Shown here piece after piece: positions 27,144-35,820 of a stretch of DNA of 62,451 nt (position 1 is the stretch's first letter; each line of letters begins with the position of its first letter). The translations under genes and the position numbers were made by a program. The stretch covers positions 1 to 62,451 of the forward strand of contig NZ_JABSNK010000015.1 of assembly GCF_013294005.1 (NCBI RefSeq), written 5' to 3'. This DNA comes from Flavobacterium gelidicaeli. Lineage in GTDB: Bacteria > Bacteroidota > Bacteroidia > Flavobacteriales > Flavobacteriaceae. A model generated the notes under the pieces. The model ran no database searches. It had not been told where the DNA came from and worked only from the letters and a program-made list of their open reading frames with translations.

Positions 27144-28247
27144 TTAATTTTGAAAGTTTTTAAGTTGCTCGTAGATCAGCATTTGATTTTTTGTGATGAA
27201 CGTATCGTTAAGATCAATTCCATCAGCAATAAATGTATTTCCATTGCTAGAAGTCAAAATCTCCACTTTTCTAATTTCGAGTTGGCTATCGCTTTTGTAC
27301 AGTACCACAAAATTTTGATTGTTATCAAAAATCATCGCTGCTATAGGAATTGCTATGGCTTGAACATTTTTATTATTTAAGGCGATCACGTCTACGATCA
27401 TTCCGGGTTTTAATTTTAAGTCGGCATTTTTAATAACAATACGTGCTTTTAAAACTTTAGCTTCCGTGTCAAATACTTGTGTAATTGCAGCTACTTTCCC
27501 TTTGTAGATCAAGTCAGGATACGAAAGTGTTTTTATATTTACATCCATGCCTATAGCGATATTTTCAATGTTTGTGGCATAAATATTCACCATTACCCAT
27601 ACATCATTTAGGTTCGAAATCGTAAATAAGGGTTCCGATTCTGCTGCAATTTGCGATCCAGTAGCAATGGTTTTTGAAGTTACAAATCCTGTTGCGGGTG
27701 CTTTTATTTGGAACACCCCTTGCTCAGCACTAGCACTAAATAAATTCAAGTTGGCTTCAACACGATCTTTATTTGCAGTGAGAATATTGAGTTCGCTTTG
27801 CGCTTGTAAAACCTCTTTTTGTGAAGCCACACCATCAGCAAACATGGATTGAACTGATTTCAAATTTTGATTAGCTACATTAATTTGCGACTTAGTGTTT
27901 TTTAATTCTGCTTTAAGACCGCTTAATTCGGTGCTTCTTAATTCGGCAAGAACTTGACCTTTAGTTACTTTGTCTCCAAGTGAAAAGTAGGTTTTTGAAA
28001 TAACGCCACTCACCAAACTCACAAATTGAACCACATTGTCAGGATTAGCTTCTACTGCTCCGGTTAACGGAATTCCTTCAACAACCATTGCTTGTGTAGG
28101 AGTAGCAAATGCCAGTTTCTTTTTTGTCTCTTTATCTAATACATACGGTTTCGTTTCTGTAGTTGCGGCTACTTCTTTTTTCTCTTCACAACTCCACAAA
28201 ACAACAGATAAGAGCGTAATTGCAAATAGGATTCTAAAATTTTTCAT
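27144..28247 (-). CDS. RND efflux periplasmic adaptor lipoprotein (CusB/CzcB-like)
   Basis: A 367-residue membrane-fusion protein. The N-terminal signal has a lipobox-like VVLWSC (Cys near 20). Next come a lipoyl half-motif, a coiled-coil hairpin (about 100-165), the second lipoyl half (FQIKAPATGFV) and beta-barrel domains. It bridges the RND pump and TolC. Gaps are 8 bases to the pump gene and 11 to TolC. No histidine-rich metal-binding extension is present. Confidence 0.9.
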   Translation of the reverse strand: MKNFRILFAITLLSVVLWSCEEKKEVAATTETKPYVLDKETKKKLAFATPTQAMVVEGIPLTGAVEANPDNVVQFVSLVSGVISKTYFSLGDKVTKGQVLAELRSTELSGLKAELKNTKSQINVANQNLKSVQSMFADGVASQKEVLQAQSELNILTANKDRVEANLNLFSASAEQGVFQIKAPATGFVTSKTIATGSQIAAESEPLFTISNLNDVWVMVNIYATNIENIAIGMDVNIKTLSYPDLIYKGKVAAITQVFDTEAKVLKARIVIKNADLKLKPGMIVDVIALNNKNVQAIAIPIAAMIFDNNQNFVVLYKSDSQLEIRKVEILTSSNGNTFIADGIDLNDTFITKNQMLIYEQLKNFQN

Positions 28248-28258
28248 GTTGTATTCTT

Positions 28259-29557
28259 TTATTTAATTAGGTCTAATCCTGTTTTATAGTTCAACTCTTC
28301 GACTTTTTCATTAATTGCTTTCCCTGCTTCAAGAATAATTTTTTTGTTCTCAAAGTAAGCGTCTTGAAAATCGAGGTATTCTAGCAAGCTGATTCTTCTA
28401 CTGCTGAAATTTTTTAAATAATTATCTAATAAATCATCAAGCGTTTTCTCGTAATCAGGTTCGATTTGCTTGTAGAATGCCACCGCGTTATTTAGATTTT
28501 TAAAAGCAAGTTCAATTTCGGTTTCAACGGTTAAATCCATCTGTTCAAACTGTACTTTTGCTTGTTCCTTTCCTATTTTTGCGTAAGCGATATTCCCTTG
28601 ATTTCTATTAAATACAGGAAGGTCAGCTGAGATTCCGAAACCGAAAAAGTTTAGCATTGCGCTTCCACCACGGTCATACGCTCCAGAGAACGTAACATCA
28701 GGAACACGCTGCGCTTTTTCATAGCGGTACAATTTATCAAAGTAGGTTTGCTCTAAATTGGCTAATTTGTAATCGGGTCTGTTTTGTTTTGCTTTTTCGA
28801 TCAAATCATTAAGATTCAATAGCGCTATTTGCGAAGTTTCTTTAGTGTAACCTTCTCCTGTGATTTCGATCGAAGTATTGACTGGCAGGCGCATAAAGAG
28901 CTTTAGTTCCTTTTGAGAATCATTCAAATCTTCGGTTAGCGCATTAATTTCTTGTGCTATTTCTAGTTCTAGCGCTTTAATACGTATGTATTCACCCTTA
29001 GTATAATTCCCTAGGGTGACTTGGTTTTTATAGGCTTTCGCCAAAAGTTGGATGGATCCAAATTGCTTTTCGTAAATGGACTTACTTAGTTGTAAGTATT
29101 GCAATTGGGTTAGTTTATTTCGGAATTCTACTTTTAAGTTTCGCAATAAATCTTCAAAATATTGTTTTGATTTATCGACAGAAACTTGTTCAAGAGCCAT
29201 TAACTTTTTGCGTTTTCCAGCTGTTTGTATCAACTGTTCAATCTGAAAACCAGCTTGTTGATTTGAACCTAAAAATTTCCCTAAGGCCGGAATCACTTCC
29301 TGACCGCCCGTTTGTGCTTTTGTAGCCCAGAGGTTTACTTGATCAATTGTTAAGTTAGGATTAGGCCATAGTTTAGCCTGCATTACTTTGGCTTCAGCCT
29401 GAGAGATATTTAACTTTTCGGCTATTAACGAGAGGTTTGCTTGTAGAAAAAGCGCTTCACTATCAGAGCGACTTATCTTTAAAAGTTCTTGAGCAGAGCT
29501 GAACTGTGAAAATAGGAGGAGAATAAGAAGTGTGCTTCCGTACTTTATAATCGTCAT
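28259..29557 (-). CDS. TolC-family outer-membrane efflux channel
   Basis: A 432-residue protein with a signal peptide (ending SSAQ near residue 22) and two long alpha-helical hairpin repeats typical of OEP/TolC. It forms the outer-membrane duct of the tripartite pump. It is encoded 68 bases after the histidine kinase, in the order regulator, kinase, TolC, adaptor, pump, BASS transporter. Confidence 0.9.
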   Translation of the reverse strand: MTIIKYGSTLLILLLFSQFSSAQELLKISRSDSEALFLQANLSLIAEKLNISQAEAKVMQAKLWPNPNLTIDQVNLWATKAQTGGQEVIPALGKFLGSNQQAGFQIEQLIQTAGKRKKLMALEQVSVDKSKQYFEDLLRNLKVEFRNKLTQLQYLQLSKSIYEKQFGSIQLLAKAYKNQVTLGNYTKGEYIRIKALELEIAQEINALTEDLNDSQKELKLFMRLPVNTSIEITGEGYTKETSQIALLNLNDLIEKAKQNRPDYKLANLEQTYFDKLYRYEKAQRVPDVTFSGAYDRGGSAMLNFFGFGISADLPVFNRNQGNIAYAKIGKEQAKVQFEQMDLTVETEIELAFKNLNNAVAFYKQIEPDYEKTLDDLLDNYLKNFSSRRISLLEYLDFQDAYFENKKIILEAGKAINEKVEELNYKTGLDLIK

Positions 29558-29625
29558 TTTTTGATTTATTTAAGGCTGCGAATTTCATCACTATAACCTT
29601 AAAATAACCTTAAAGACAATAAATT

Positions 29626-30996
29626 TTAGCTTAAAGAAAACTGCACTTCAAAAACATTTAGCTCGGGAGTGGGCGCGTGGTATGTTATAGAGCCAGCGTT
29701 CAAGGCAATTATTTTTTTGGTTAAAACTAGTCCTAAACCAAAACCGGATTTACTGCGACTATTTTCTCCCCTAAAAAAGTGTTTAAAGAGGTATTTTTCT
29801 TCAGCGACAGCAATTGTTTTACCCGAATTAGAAAAGGATATTTGCAGCTGGTTCACTGTGGCACTGTCTAATTTAATTTCGGCTGTATTGCCATCATTGT
29901 ACGTAATACAGTTCACCATTAAGTTCATGAAAGCTTGTCTAATTAACATCTCGTTTGCCTGGATTATTAGCTGTTCTTCTTCGACGGTGCTGGGATGGTA
30001 ATTGACTTCAAAATTAAATTTGGGATAGATAATTCTTAATTCTTCGATAATATCAAAGAGCAGTTCATCGATTCTAATGCGTTGTTTTTTAATCTTTTTA
30101 CCCGATTCTACCTTCGATATTTGGAGTAAGACAGAAATGATATTTCCAAGTGATTTTGCTTTGATGATTTGGCTTTCAATCTGAGGCTGAATCGCTTCGA
30201 TTGTTGTATGGTTTTTAATTCTTTCTAATTCAGATACTAGAATGCTGATAGGTGTTTTTAATTGATGCGAAATGTGGTGTGTGGTGTGTTTCTGGAAGAT
30301 GAAATTCTCGTTTGACCGCGTGATTAATTCGTTAAACCGATTGGTCAATAAATTTAATTCAAAAGATGAGGTTTCGAATTCGAGTTGTGTAATCGTGTCA
30401 TCGCCCAAATCAAACTGACGTAATTTTTCAGAAAGTAAACGCAACGGTTTCGATATTTTATTCGAAAGATATAAAGATACCAGCGTAATAATAACGCTTA
30501 TGAATAGGAAAATCCCAATTAAAACCGACCTTAAAAAATCTATTTTAGAATACCCAAACGCATCGTACGCTTTACTGATAGCATAATATTTCTTGCCTTT
30601 ATATTGCAAGTATACAGCGATAAGATCGTATTTATCCTCGGTGGTTTCAATCCATTTTCTTTGTGAAGACGATTCAGCTAATAGCGTTTTATACTGCTTT
30701 ATTTCTAGGTCATCAATACTTGAAAAGATTAGATTTTTGTCATCGTCAAAAACCATCATTTTCTCATCAAAGAAGTCGTGAATGGACTGTTCGTCCATAA
30801 TATGCGCAAGATTTTCGCTCATTTCTTTGTATTTAGACAACTGCTTTATGGTATAATTAATCTTGTCTTTTTGCTGTTGTTGAAATTGTTCTTCGCGGTA
30901 TTCCGCAAATAGAAAATAGACAAAGGTGAGCGAAAATGCCGATAGACAAATCACCGTTGTAGTAAAATATAATATTATCTTATCACGTATTTTCAT
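29626..30996 (-). CDS. Sensor histidine kinase of the efflux operon
   Basis: A 456-residue inner-membrane kinase. It has two membrane segments (about 8-30 and 155-177) around a periplasmic sensor domain, a HAMP-like linker, the phospho-acceptor His in SHQLKTP (about residue 243) and the ATP-binding GFGLGL box. It overlaps the response regulator by 4 bases (ATGA-type). It likely senses periplasmic metal or envelope stress and controls the downstream pump, as CusS/CzcS do. Confidence 0.9.
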   Translation of the reverse strand: MKIRDKIILYFTTTVICLSAFSLTFVYFLFAEYREEQFQQQQKDKINYTIKQLSKYKEMSENLAHIMDEQSIHDFFDEKMMVFDDDKNLIFSSIDDLEIKQYKTLLAESSSQRKWIETTEDKYDLIAVYLQYKGKKYYAISKAYDAFGYSKIDFLRSVLIGIFLFISVIITLVSLYLSNKISKPLRLLSEKLRQFDLGDDTITQLEFETSSFELNLLTNRFNELITRSNENFIFQKHTTHHISHQLKTPISILVSELERIKNHTTIEAIQPQIESQIIKAKSLGNIISVLLQISKVESGKKIKKQRIRIDELLFDIIEELRIIYPKFNFEVNYHPSTVEEEQLIIQANEMLIRQAFMNLMVNCITYNDGNTAEIKLDSATVNQLQISFSNSGKTIAVAEEKYLFKHFFRGENSRSKSGFGLGLVLTKKIIALNAGSITYHAPTPELNVFEVQFSLS

Positions 30997-31679
30997 TTTA
31001 TATCTATAAAGTAGCCGTAACCTACTTTTGTTTTTATGGTGTTTTTACTAAAAGGCTTGTCTAACTTGTTTCTCAGGAAATTAATGTACACTTCAATAGT
31101 ATTGGTATTGGCATCAAATGCAGTTCCCCATATTTCGGTAATCAAATCTGCTTTAGATACAATCTCACCGTTTTTTACCATCAAGCGGTAAAGAATTTGA
31201 TATTCACGGGGAGTTAGTGCAATTTCTTGGCCGCTTCGCATCACCTTTTTTTCGGCATCGTTCAGCGTGATATCATCAGCAATTAAAATAGGATTTTGGG
31301 CTACTGTTTGCTGACTTGATTTGTTTCTTTTTATAAGGGCATTAATTCTCAAAACCAGTTCGCGCATGTAAAATGGCTTGGTTAAATAATCATCAGCGCC
31401 ACAGTCAAAGCCTTGTACTTTATCTTCAAGTTCGCTAAAAGCGGTTAACATAATAACGGGAGTGGTACTATTGTATAATCTAAAAGTACTACACAAATCA
31501 AAGCCGTTCTTACCAGGGAGATTGATATCCATAATAACACAGTCAAATGTGTCTTTTTTCAACATTCTTTCCGCTAGTAAACCATCATACACTACCGTAG
31601 TAATATAATTCTCTGATTTTAAAGCCAAACTTATGTTCTGGCTAATGGTAGTATCGTCTTCTATAATTAGTATGTTCAT
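30993..31679 (-). CDS. OmpR/PhoB-type response regulator
   Basis: A 228-residue DNA-binding regulator. It has a receiver domain with the acidic pocket EDD at 7-9, phospho-acceptor Asp51 (VIMDINLPG) and Lys in LTKPF, then a winged-helix domain (LTPREYQIL, TIEVYINFLRNKL). It is the first gene of the efflux operon and likely regulates it together with the overlapping kinase. Confidence 0.93.
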   Translation of the reverse strand: MNILIIEDDTTISQNISLALKSENYITTVVYDGLLAERMLKKDTFDCVIMDINLPGKNGFDLCSTFRLYNSTTPVIMLTAFSELEDKVQGFDCGADDYLTKPFYMRELVLRINALIKRNKSSQQTVAQNPILIADDITLNDAEKKVMRSGQEIALTPREYQILYRLMVKNGEIVSKADLITEIWGTAFDANTNTIEVYINFLRNKLDKPFSKNTIKTKVGYGYFIDIK

Positions 31680-31869
31680 CCTGGCAAAGATAGTATTCGT
31701 ATTGAAATCCTACTTTATTTTTATGTTTTAATAATTGTTGACAGATTGATTTAGAGATTCTCAAAGAGATTATAAAAATAGTTGCAATAGGCTGCTCCTT
31801 TTTTTAAGAATTATGCTTAAATTAGCGTAGGCTTTCGCCTTAACTAAATAGTAATTTAAAATAAACAAT

Positions 31870-32364
31870 ATGAAAAAAATCAGCCTTTTTTGTCTGGCGC
31901 TATCTTGTATAGGGCTTCAAAGTTGCAAAAATAATCAAGAAGAAAAAGCAGAAACACCAGCAGAAACACCATCAGAACTAGCTGTTCAGAAATTAGTGAG
32001 CTCAGAATGCTATCAGGCGATTTACGAACAAGATACTTTGATGCTAAAATTAAACACCTTAGAGAGTGGCGAAATAACTGGAGATATGACGATGACCATC
32101 GAGAACATGCCCACAAAACAAGGAAATCTAGCAGGAGAATTTAAAGGCGACACGCTTTATGCAAGTTATACTTTTATTCAAGGAGATTACAAAGAGAAAA
32201 CATATAAAAACCCAATGGCCTTCTTGAAAAAAGGAGACCAACTAATATTAGGAAATGGAGAAATCCAAACGACTATGGGCGCTTCTTACTTTGTAAAAGG
32301 CAAACCTATTGATTTTGAACGAGTAAAGTATAAGTTTGATAAAGTTGCTTGTGTAACTAAATAA
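31870..32364 (+). CDS. Lipoprotein of unknown function
   Basis: A 164-residue lipoprotein (lipobox GLQSC, Cys near residue 19) with a Glu/Pro-rich linker after the Cys and a small beta-rich domain. It has weak NlpE/YcfL-like character: a repeated pattern of glycine-bounded strands and a Cys pair (SECYQ and VACVTK). It is transcribed divergently from the response regulator and has its own terminator. Function unknown. Confidence 0.7.
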   Translation: MKKISLFCLALSCIGLQSCKNNQEEKAETPAETPSELAVQKLVSSECYQAIYEQDTLMLKLNTLESGEITGDMTMTIENMPTKQGNLAGEFKGDTLYASYTFIQGDYKEKTYKNPMAFLKKGDQLILGNGEIQTTMGASYFVKGKPIDFERVKYKFDKVACVTK

Positions 32365-32395
32365 TAAAAAAGGGAGCGTAATTGCTCCTTTTTCT
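32365..32395 (+). terminator. Terminator after the lipoprotein gene
   Basis: Stem GGAGC/GCTCC extended by A/T pairs, followed by a T tract, directly after the stop codon. Confidence 0.65.
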
Positions 32396-33153
32396 TTGGT
32401 GTAAATTTTATTTCAGCTTTTCTTTATTTGATGGTTTATTATATTTTCATTAATGACGCGTAACGTCATACTTCCATTCTAATTGATTAATGTGCCTTCG
32501 TCTAATATATTACCCTCTTGTAAAAGGCCTTCTTTAATATTACACGAATTAAAAGTTAAAAAGTAAGATTGATAGTTTTTTATGCTTTTTGTGTACGTTT
32601 TATTGGTGTGAAATAGCTTTAAAAACGTTAACCTTAATTACATTTCACTTTGGCTACTAAAAACTTTATTGCCACATATTAGTATTATTTAAAAGAATTT
32701 AATCAGTGGGAACCATTTTAATTATTGGAGATTTTTTATTTTTTGGCTATAGAATATTGAAGAAATTAGTTCTCTGTAATCAAATCTATTATTTTTCAGT
32801 TCTTAGTGCTTCAATTGACTTGGATTTTAGTTCTTATAAAGTAACCTATCCGCTAAACTAAGAATAAAAGGGTAATGATTTATTTTGTAACATATTAATA
32901 TTTTAAAAAGAAAAATACTTAGTAAAAGGTAATAATAATTGAATATTTTAATATTATTGATAATAAATTAAGGTTTAACTTCAATTATCAAAAAAAAAAT
33001 TAGAACTTTTTTGTATATATCAAAATATATTTTATATTTGGTTAACCAATTTGGTAATCCAAAATATAATGTTTGCAAATAGTTTTATAGTTTATTTGTT
33101 CTATCAATTATGTTTTTTAAGGATTAAATAACCAAAAGCATAAACCCAAAAAA
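32396..33153. other. Long intergenic region upstream of the PL7-like gene
   Basis: About 760 bases, very AT-rich. The right end holds the promoter and operators of the lyase gene (33010-33063). On the minus strand, about 32640 down to 32415 reads as protein-like sequence with a stop near 32487 and no ATG. It may be an old gene remnant, but I cannot identify it. Nothing else is supported. Confidence 0.5.
33010..33063 (+). promoter_or_regulatory. Bacteroidota promoter with overlapping palindromic operators
   Basis: TTTG at 33010-33013, a 19-base spacer, and TATATTTG at 33033-33040 match the Bacteroidota consensus exactly. The palindrome TTGGTTAACCAA (33039-33050) overlaps the -7 end, and a second near-palindrome TTTGGTAATCCAAA (33050-33063) follows. 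A repressor bound here would block initiation. The leader to the lyase start is roughly 110 bases. Confidence 0.65.
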
Positions 33154-33966
33154 ATGAAAAAAAAATATACTTGTTTTTTATTAGTATTCGCTTTCGCTGC
33201 TATTTCAAGCTATGGACAAAGAGCACCTAAAATTGATTTGTCAATGTGGAAATTGAGTATACCTGAAGGATCGCAAACTACGTATGCGGGACAAGATCTT
33301 GCCAATTATAGTAGCAATATCGAAATTCAGCGTTTTATGTTTAATGATAATTCTGAAAGGGCGTTGGTATTCTATGCCTACCCATCAGTTAAATCTAAAA
33401 ATTCTTATACTAGAACAGAATTAAAAGAACAAAATTCTTTTGGTACTGAAATAGGTTGGACTTTTAGAGAAGGAGCAAAGTTAAAAACGGTGATAAGAAT
33501 GGGAACTATCTCTAAAAACGACGATAAATACCCTCGAGTAATTTTAGTCCAAATGGGGAGTCGTTTAAAAGAGGAACAGGCAGAAAAAGTTAATGCAAAT
33601 GATAATAATTTGCCTCCGTTTTTGAAAATTTATTGGGACAACGGAAAGATTAAATTACGATCTAAAAAAGCAGCAAGTTTATCAATAACAGGAAGTGATT
33701 TATATAAAGAGAATTCATGGGTTGATGATGATGGATTTGCTTTTAAAGAAAAAGTAGATTTTGATAAATTCACATTAGAAATCAACGTTACAGCAGATCG
33801 TACTGTTGTTACTCTCAATAATGGAGAAACAAAAGTGTATTCAGGTGAAGATTATAGAAAATGGAGTCAGTTCGAGAATTTCTTTAGAACAGGTTGTTAC
33901 CTTCAAAGTAGGGAAGCGGGAGCATTTGCAAATGCTAAATATTTCACGCTAGAAGTAGTTCATTAA
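33154..33966 (+). CDS. PL7-like polysaccharide lyase (alginate lyase fold)
   Basis: A 270-residue secreted protein with a signal peptide (to SSYGQ, residue ~21). It is the size of single-domain PL7 lyases. Matches are LSMWKLSIP at the start, RTELKE (family RTELRE) near residue 89, and FFRTGCYLQ near 247 (family YFKAGxYNQ, with the catalytic Tyr). The third signature, QIH, reads QMG here, so the expected catalytic His is absent. It may use another residue, have a different substrate, or be a binding protein. No SusC/D genes are nearby. Confidence 0.75.
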   Translation: MKKKYTCFLLVFAFAAISSYGQRAPKIDLSMWKLSIPEGSQTTYAGQDLANYSSNIEIQRFMFNDNSERALVFYAYPSVKSKNSYTRTELKEQNSFGTEIGWTFREGAKLKTVIRMGTISKNDDKYPRVILVQMGSRLKEEQAEKVNANDNNLPPFLKIYWDNGKIKLRSKKAASLSITGSDLYKENSWVDDDGFAFKEKVDFDKFTLEINVTADRTVVTLNNGETKVYSGEDYRKWSQFENFFRTGCYLQSREAGAFANAKYFTLEVVH

Positions 33967-33993
33967 GAGTAGGTTATTTATGAATAGAGTTAG

Positions 33994-34042
33994 TTAAAAA
34001 AAAGGGTGTTTCGCATTAATGTAGCGAAGCATCCTTTTTTGA
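33994..34042. terminator. Bidirectional terminator between the lyase and aminotransferase genes
   Basis: Long stem (AAAAAAGGGTG...TTTCGC / GCGAAGCATCCTTTTTT) with A/T tracts on both sides, placed between two converging genes. Confidence 0.8.
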
Positions 34043-34064
34043 TTTTAATAAATTAATTATCTAT

Positions 34065-35240
34065 TTAGTTGGGTCCTTTTAAAAGTTCCGTTTGAAAAGT
34101 TTGCAAACTTTTTCCAATTTCTAATGGATACCCAAGTTCGGATAGCGTACGTTCCAAAGCTCCTAAAACAGCCAAAAGATCATTTGGAGAAACAGAACCC
34201 ATGTGACCAACTCTAAAATAAGTTGTTTTTATGTCGGGCAATAACCCTCCAGCTATGATCACATTATTAGCAACCATTTTAGCACTAAATGCCGCTCCAT
34301 CTATACCTTCAGGGTAATACACTGCCGTCAAAGTATTGGCTGCTATTGTATTTGAAGTAGCTAAAATCGTTAGCTTTAGAGAGGCAATTGCAGCTCTAAA
34401 TGCTTTGGCTAAACTTTGATGTCTTTGTACTCTTTTCTCGATTCCTTCTTTACAAATTATTTTTAAGCTTGTCTCTAATGCAACAATTAAATTAACTGCT
34501 GGTGTCCCGAAGTAGGAAGGTTTTCTTTCTTCGTATGCTTTCATTATAGGCAACCAATTGCTCCAATCAGCATAATAGTTAGGTACAGGCGTTTTTCTAT
34601 TCTTCCAAACTTCCATCGCTTTTTCAGAAGCCATTAATAGCGCCAAACCTGGAGGTACACCTATTGCTTTTTGAGAAGCCGTTAATACCACGTCAAGTCC
34701 CCATTCGTCTTGGTTCAATTCCTCTCCCGCTACTGAGCATACACCATCAACAATACTTAATACTTTGTGTTTTTTGGCCAATTGCGCTATGGGCTTGGGA
34801 TCTACTATTATTCCTGTAGAAGTATCAACATGCGTTAGTGTTAACGCTTTGTATTGTTTGGTTTTTAATTCATTTTCGATACTATCAATTGAGACGCTTT
34901 GACCTAAAGCAGCTTGTAAAAGAGTGACCTTTGCGCCGTAGCGCTCTAATATGTCCTTGAATCGCTGACCAAAATAACCCGAAGAAATAACCAATACATT
35001 ATCTCCACTCTCGATAAGATTGGCTGCTGCCATGTCCATAGCCAATGTCCCAGTTCCAGCAACGATAAATGGTTGTCCTTTTGGCGATTTCCATACCGTC
35101 CTCATTAACTCCAGGCTATGTCCGAATACTTCAATAAAATCAGGCGCTACATGACTTGTTGTAGGTATTGCCATTGCTTGTAAAACTTCTGGTTCAAATT
35201 CAATAGGACCAGGAATCATCAGTAATTTTCTAGCTTTCAT
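34065..35240 (-). CDS. Alanine/serine-glyoxylate aminotransferase-like PLP enzyme
   Basis: A 391-residue class V aminotransferase. The PLP lysine lies in LTASQKAIGVPPG near residue 192, with the Asp of SIVDGVCS near 166. The start MIPGPIEFEPEVL is typical of the AGXT/SGAT/phosphonopyruvate group. It would turn glyoxylate into glycine (or related reactions), which fits its position next to the glyoxylate-shunt genes. It follows the short RraA gene by 10 bases. Confidence 0.85.
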   Translation of the reverse strand: MKARKLLMIPGPIEFEPEVLQAMAIPTTSHVAPDFIEVFGHSLELMRTVWKSPKGQPFIVAGTGTLAMDMAAANLIESGDNVLVISSGYFGQRFKDILERYGAKVTLLQAALGQSVSIDSIENELKTKQYKALTLTHVDTSTGIIVDPKPIAQLAKKHKVLSIVDGVCSVAGEELNQDEWGLDVVLTASQKAIGVPPGLALLMASEKAMEVWKNRKTPVPNYYADWSNWLPIMKAYEERKPSYFGTPAVNLIVALETSLKIICKEGIEKRVQRHQSLAKAFRAAIASLKLTILATSNTIAANTLTAVYYPEGIDGAAFSAKMVANNVIIAGGLLPDIKTTYFRVGHMGSVSPNDLLAVLGALERTLSELGYPLEIGKSLQTFQTELLKGPN

Positions 35241-35250
35241 TTGATTTTTT

Positions 35251-35730
35251 TTATTTTAATAAATTAGTTTTGCTGACCAATATTCCGTCAGCATCGGCAT
35301 AGAGATAATCATTAGGTTTAAAAGTAATTCCTCCAAATTTTACAGGAACTGCCATTTCACCCTGATTGCGCTTTATACTTTTAACAGGGGAAGTATTTAT
35401 TGCTTTGACTCCAATATTTAACGTATTAATAACAACACTATCTCTAATGCAACCATTCACGATGATACCTTCCCAATTATTTTGTATTGCTAATTCGGCC
35501 AGTTGATCGCCAACTAACGCACAACGTAAAGAACCACCTCCATCAATTACCAAAACTTTTCCTTTTCCATCAGTTTCTAATTGTTTTCGAACTAAGGAAT
35601 TGTCTTCGAATACTTTTATCGTACTGATTTTACCTGCGAAGGCCGTTTTATGACCAAAACTTTTAAAAATAGGATCAACGCATCTAAGCAGTGTTTCATA
35701 CTGATCCCATAAATCTGCTGTTGTAAGCAT
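35251..35730 (-). CDS. rraA: RraA-type protein (short form)
   Basis: A 159-residue protein of classical RraA size. Signature residues are GDQLAELA and GCIRDS with the Arg-Asp pair. RraA in E. coli binds RNase E, but many homologues are metal-dependent HMG/oxaloacetate aldolases. Here the partner is a glyoxylate-using aminotransferase 10 bases downstream, so a 2-oxoacid role is at least as likely. It is the second RraA paralogue in the window. Confidence 0.8.
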   Translation of the reverse strand: MLTTADLWDQYETLLRCVDPIFKSFGHKTAFAGKISTIKVFEDNSLVRKQLETDGKGKVLVIDGGGSLRCALVGDQLAELAIQNNWEGIIVNGCIRDSVVINTLNIGVKAINTSPVKSIKRNQGEMAVPVKFGGITFKPNDYLYADADGILVSKTNLLK

Positions 35731-35769
35731 ATATTTAAAATTTAGAAAGTTGTTGTAATGAACTAAATT

Positions 35770-35804
35770 TAAAAAGGCAACATGCGTACATGTTGCCTTT
35801 ATAT
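35770..35804 (-). terminator. Terminator of the aceB-aceA operon
   Basis: 12-bp stem AAAGGCAACATG/CATGTTGCCTTT with a short loop, flanked by A/T runs, 17 bases past the isocitrate lyase stop. Confidence 0.8.
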
Positions 35805-35820
35805 TTAAAAAAGCTAAATA

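Noticed and set aside
29281..29320. Further TTCCTGAC match for the ECF motif, in the TolC gene
   Set aside because: The ninth base differs, no GTC follows at the 13-base spacing, and it lies in coding sequence away from any gene start.
32415..32640. Minus-strand open stretch with protein-like sequence
   Set aside because: No ATG, an internal stop and no family I recognise. It could be chance in AT-rich DNA, so it is only mentioned under the intergenic region.
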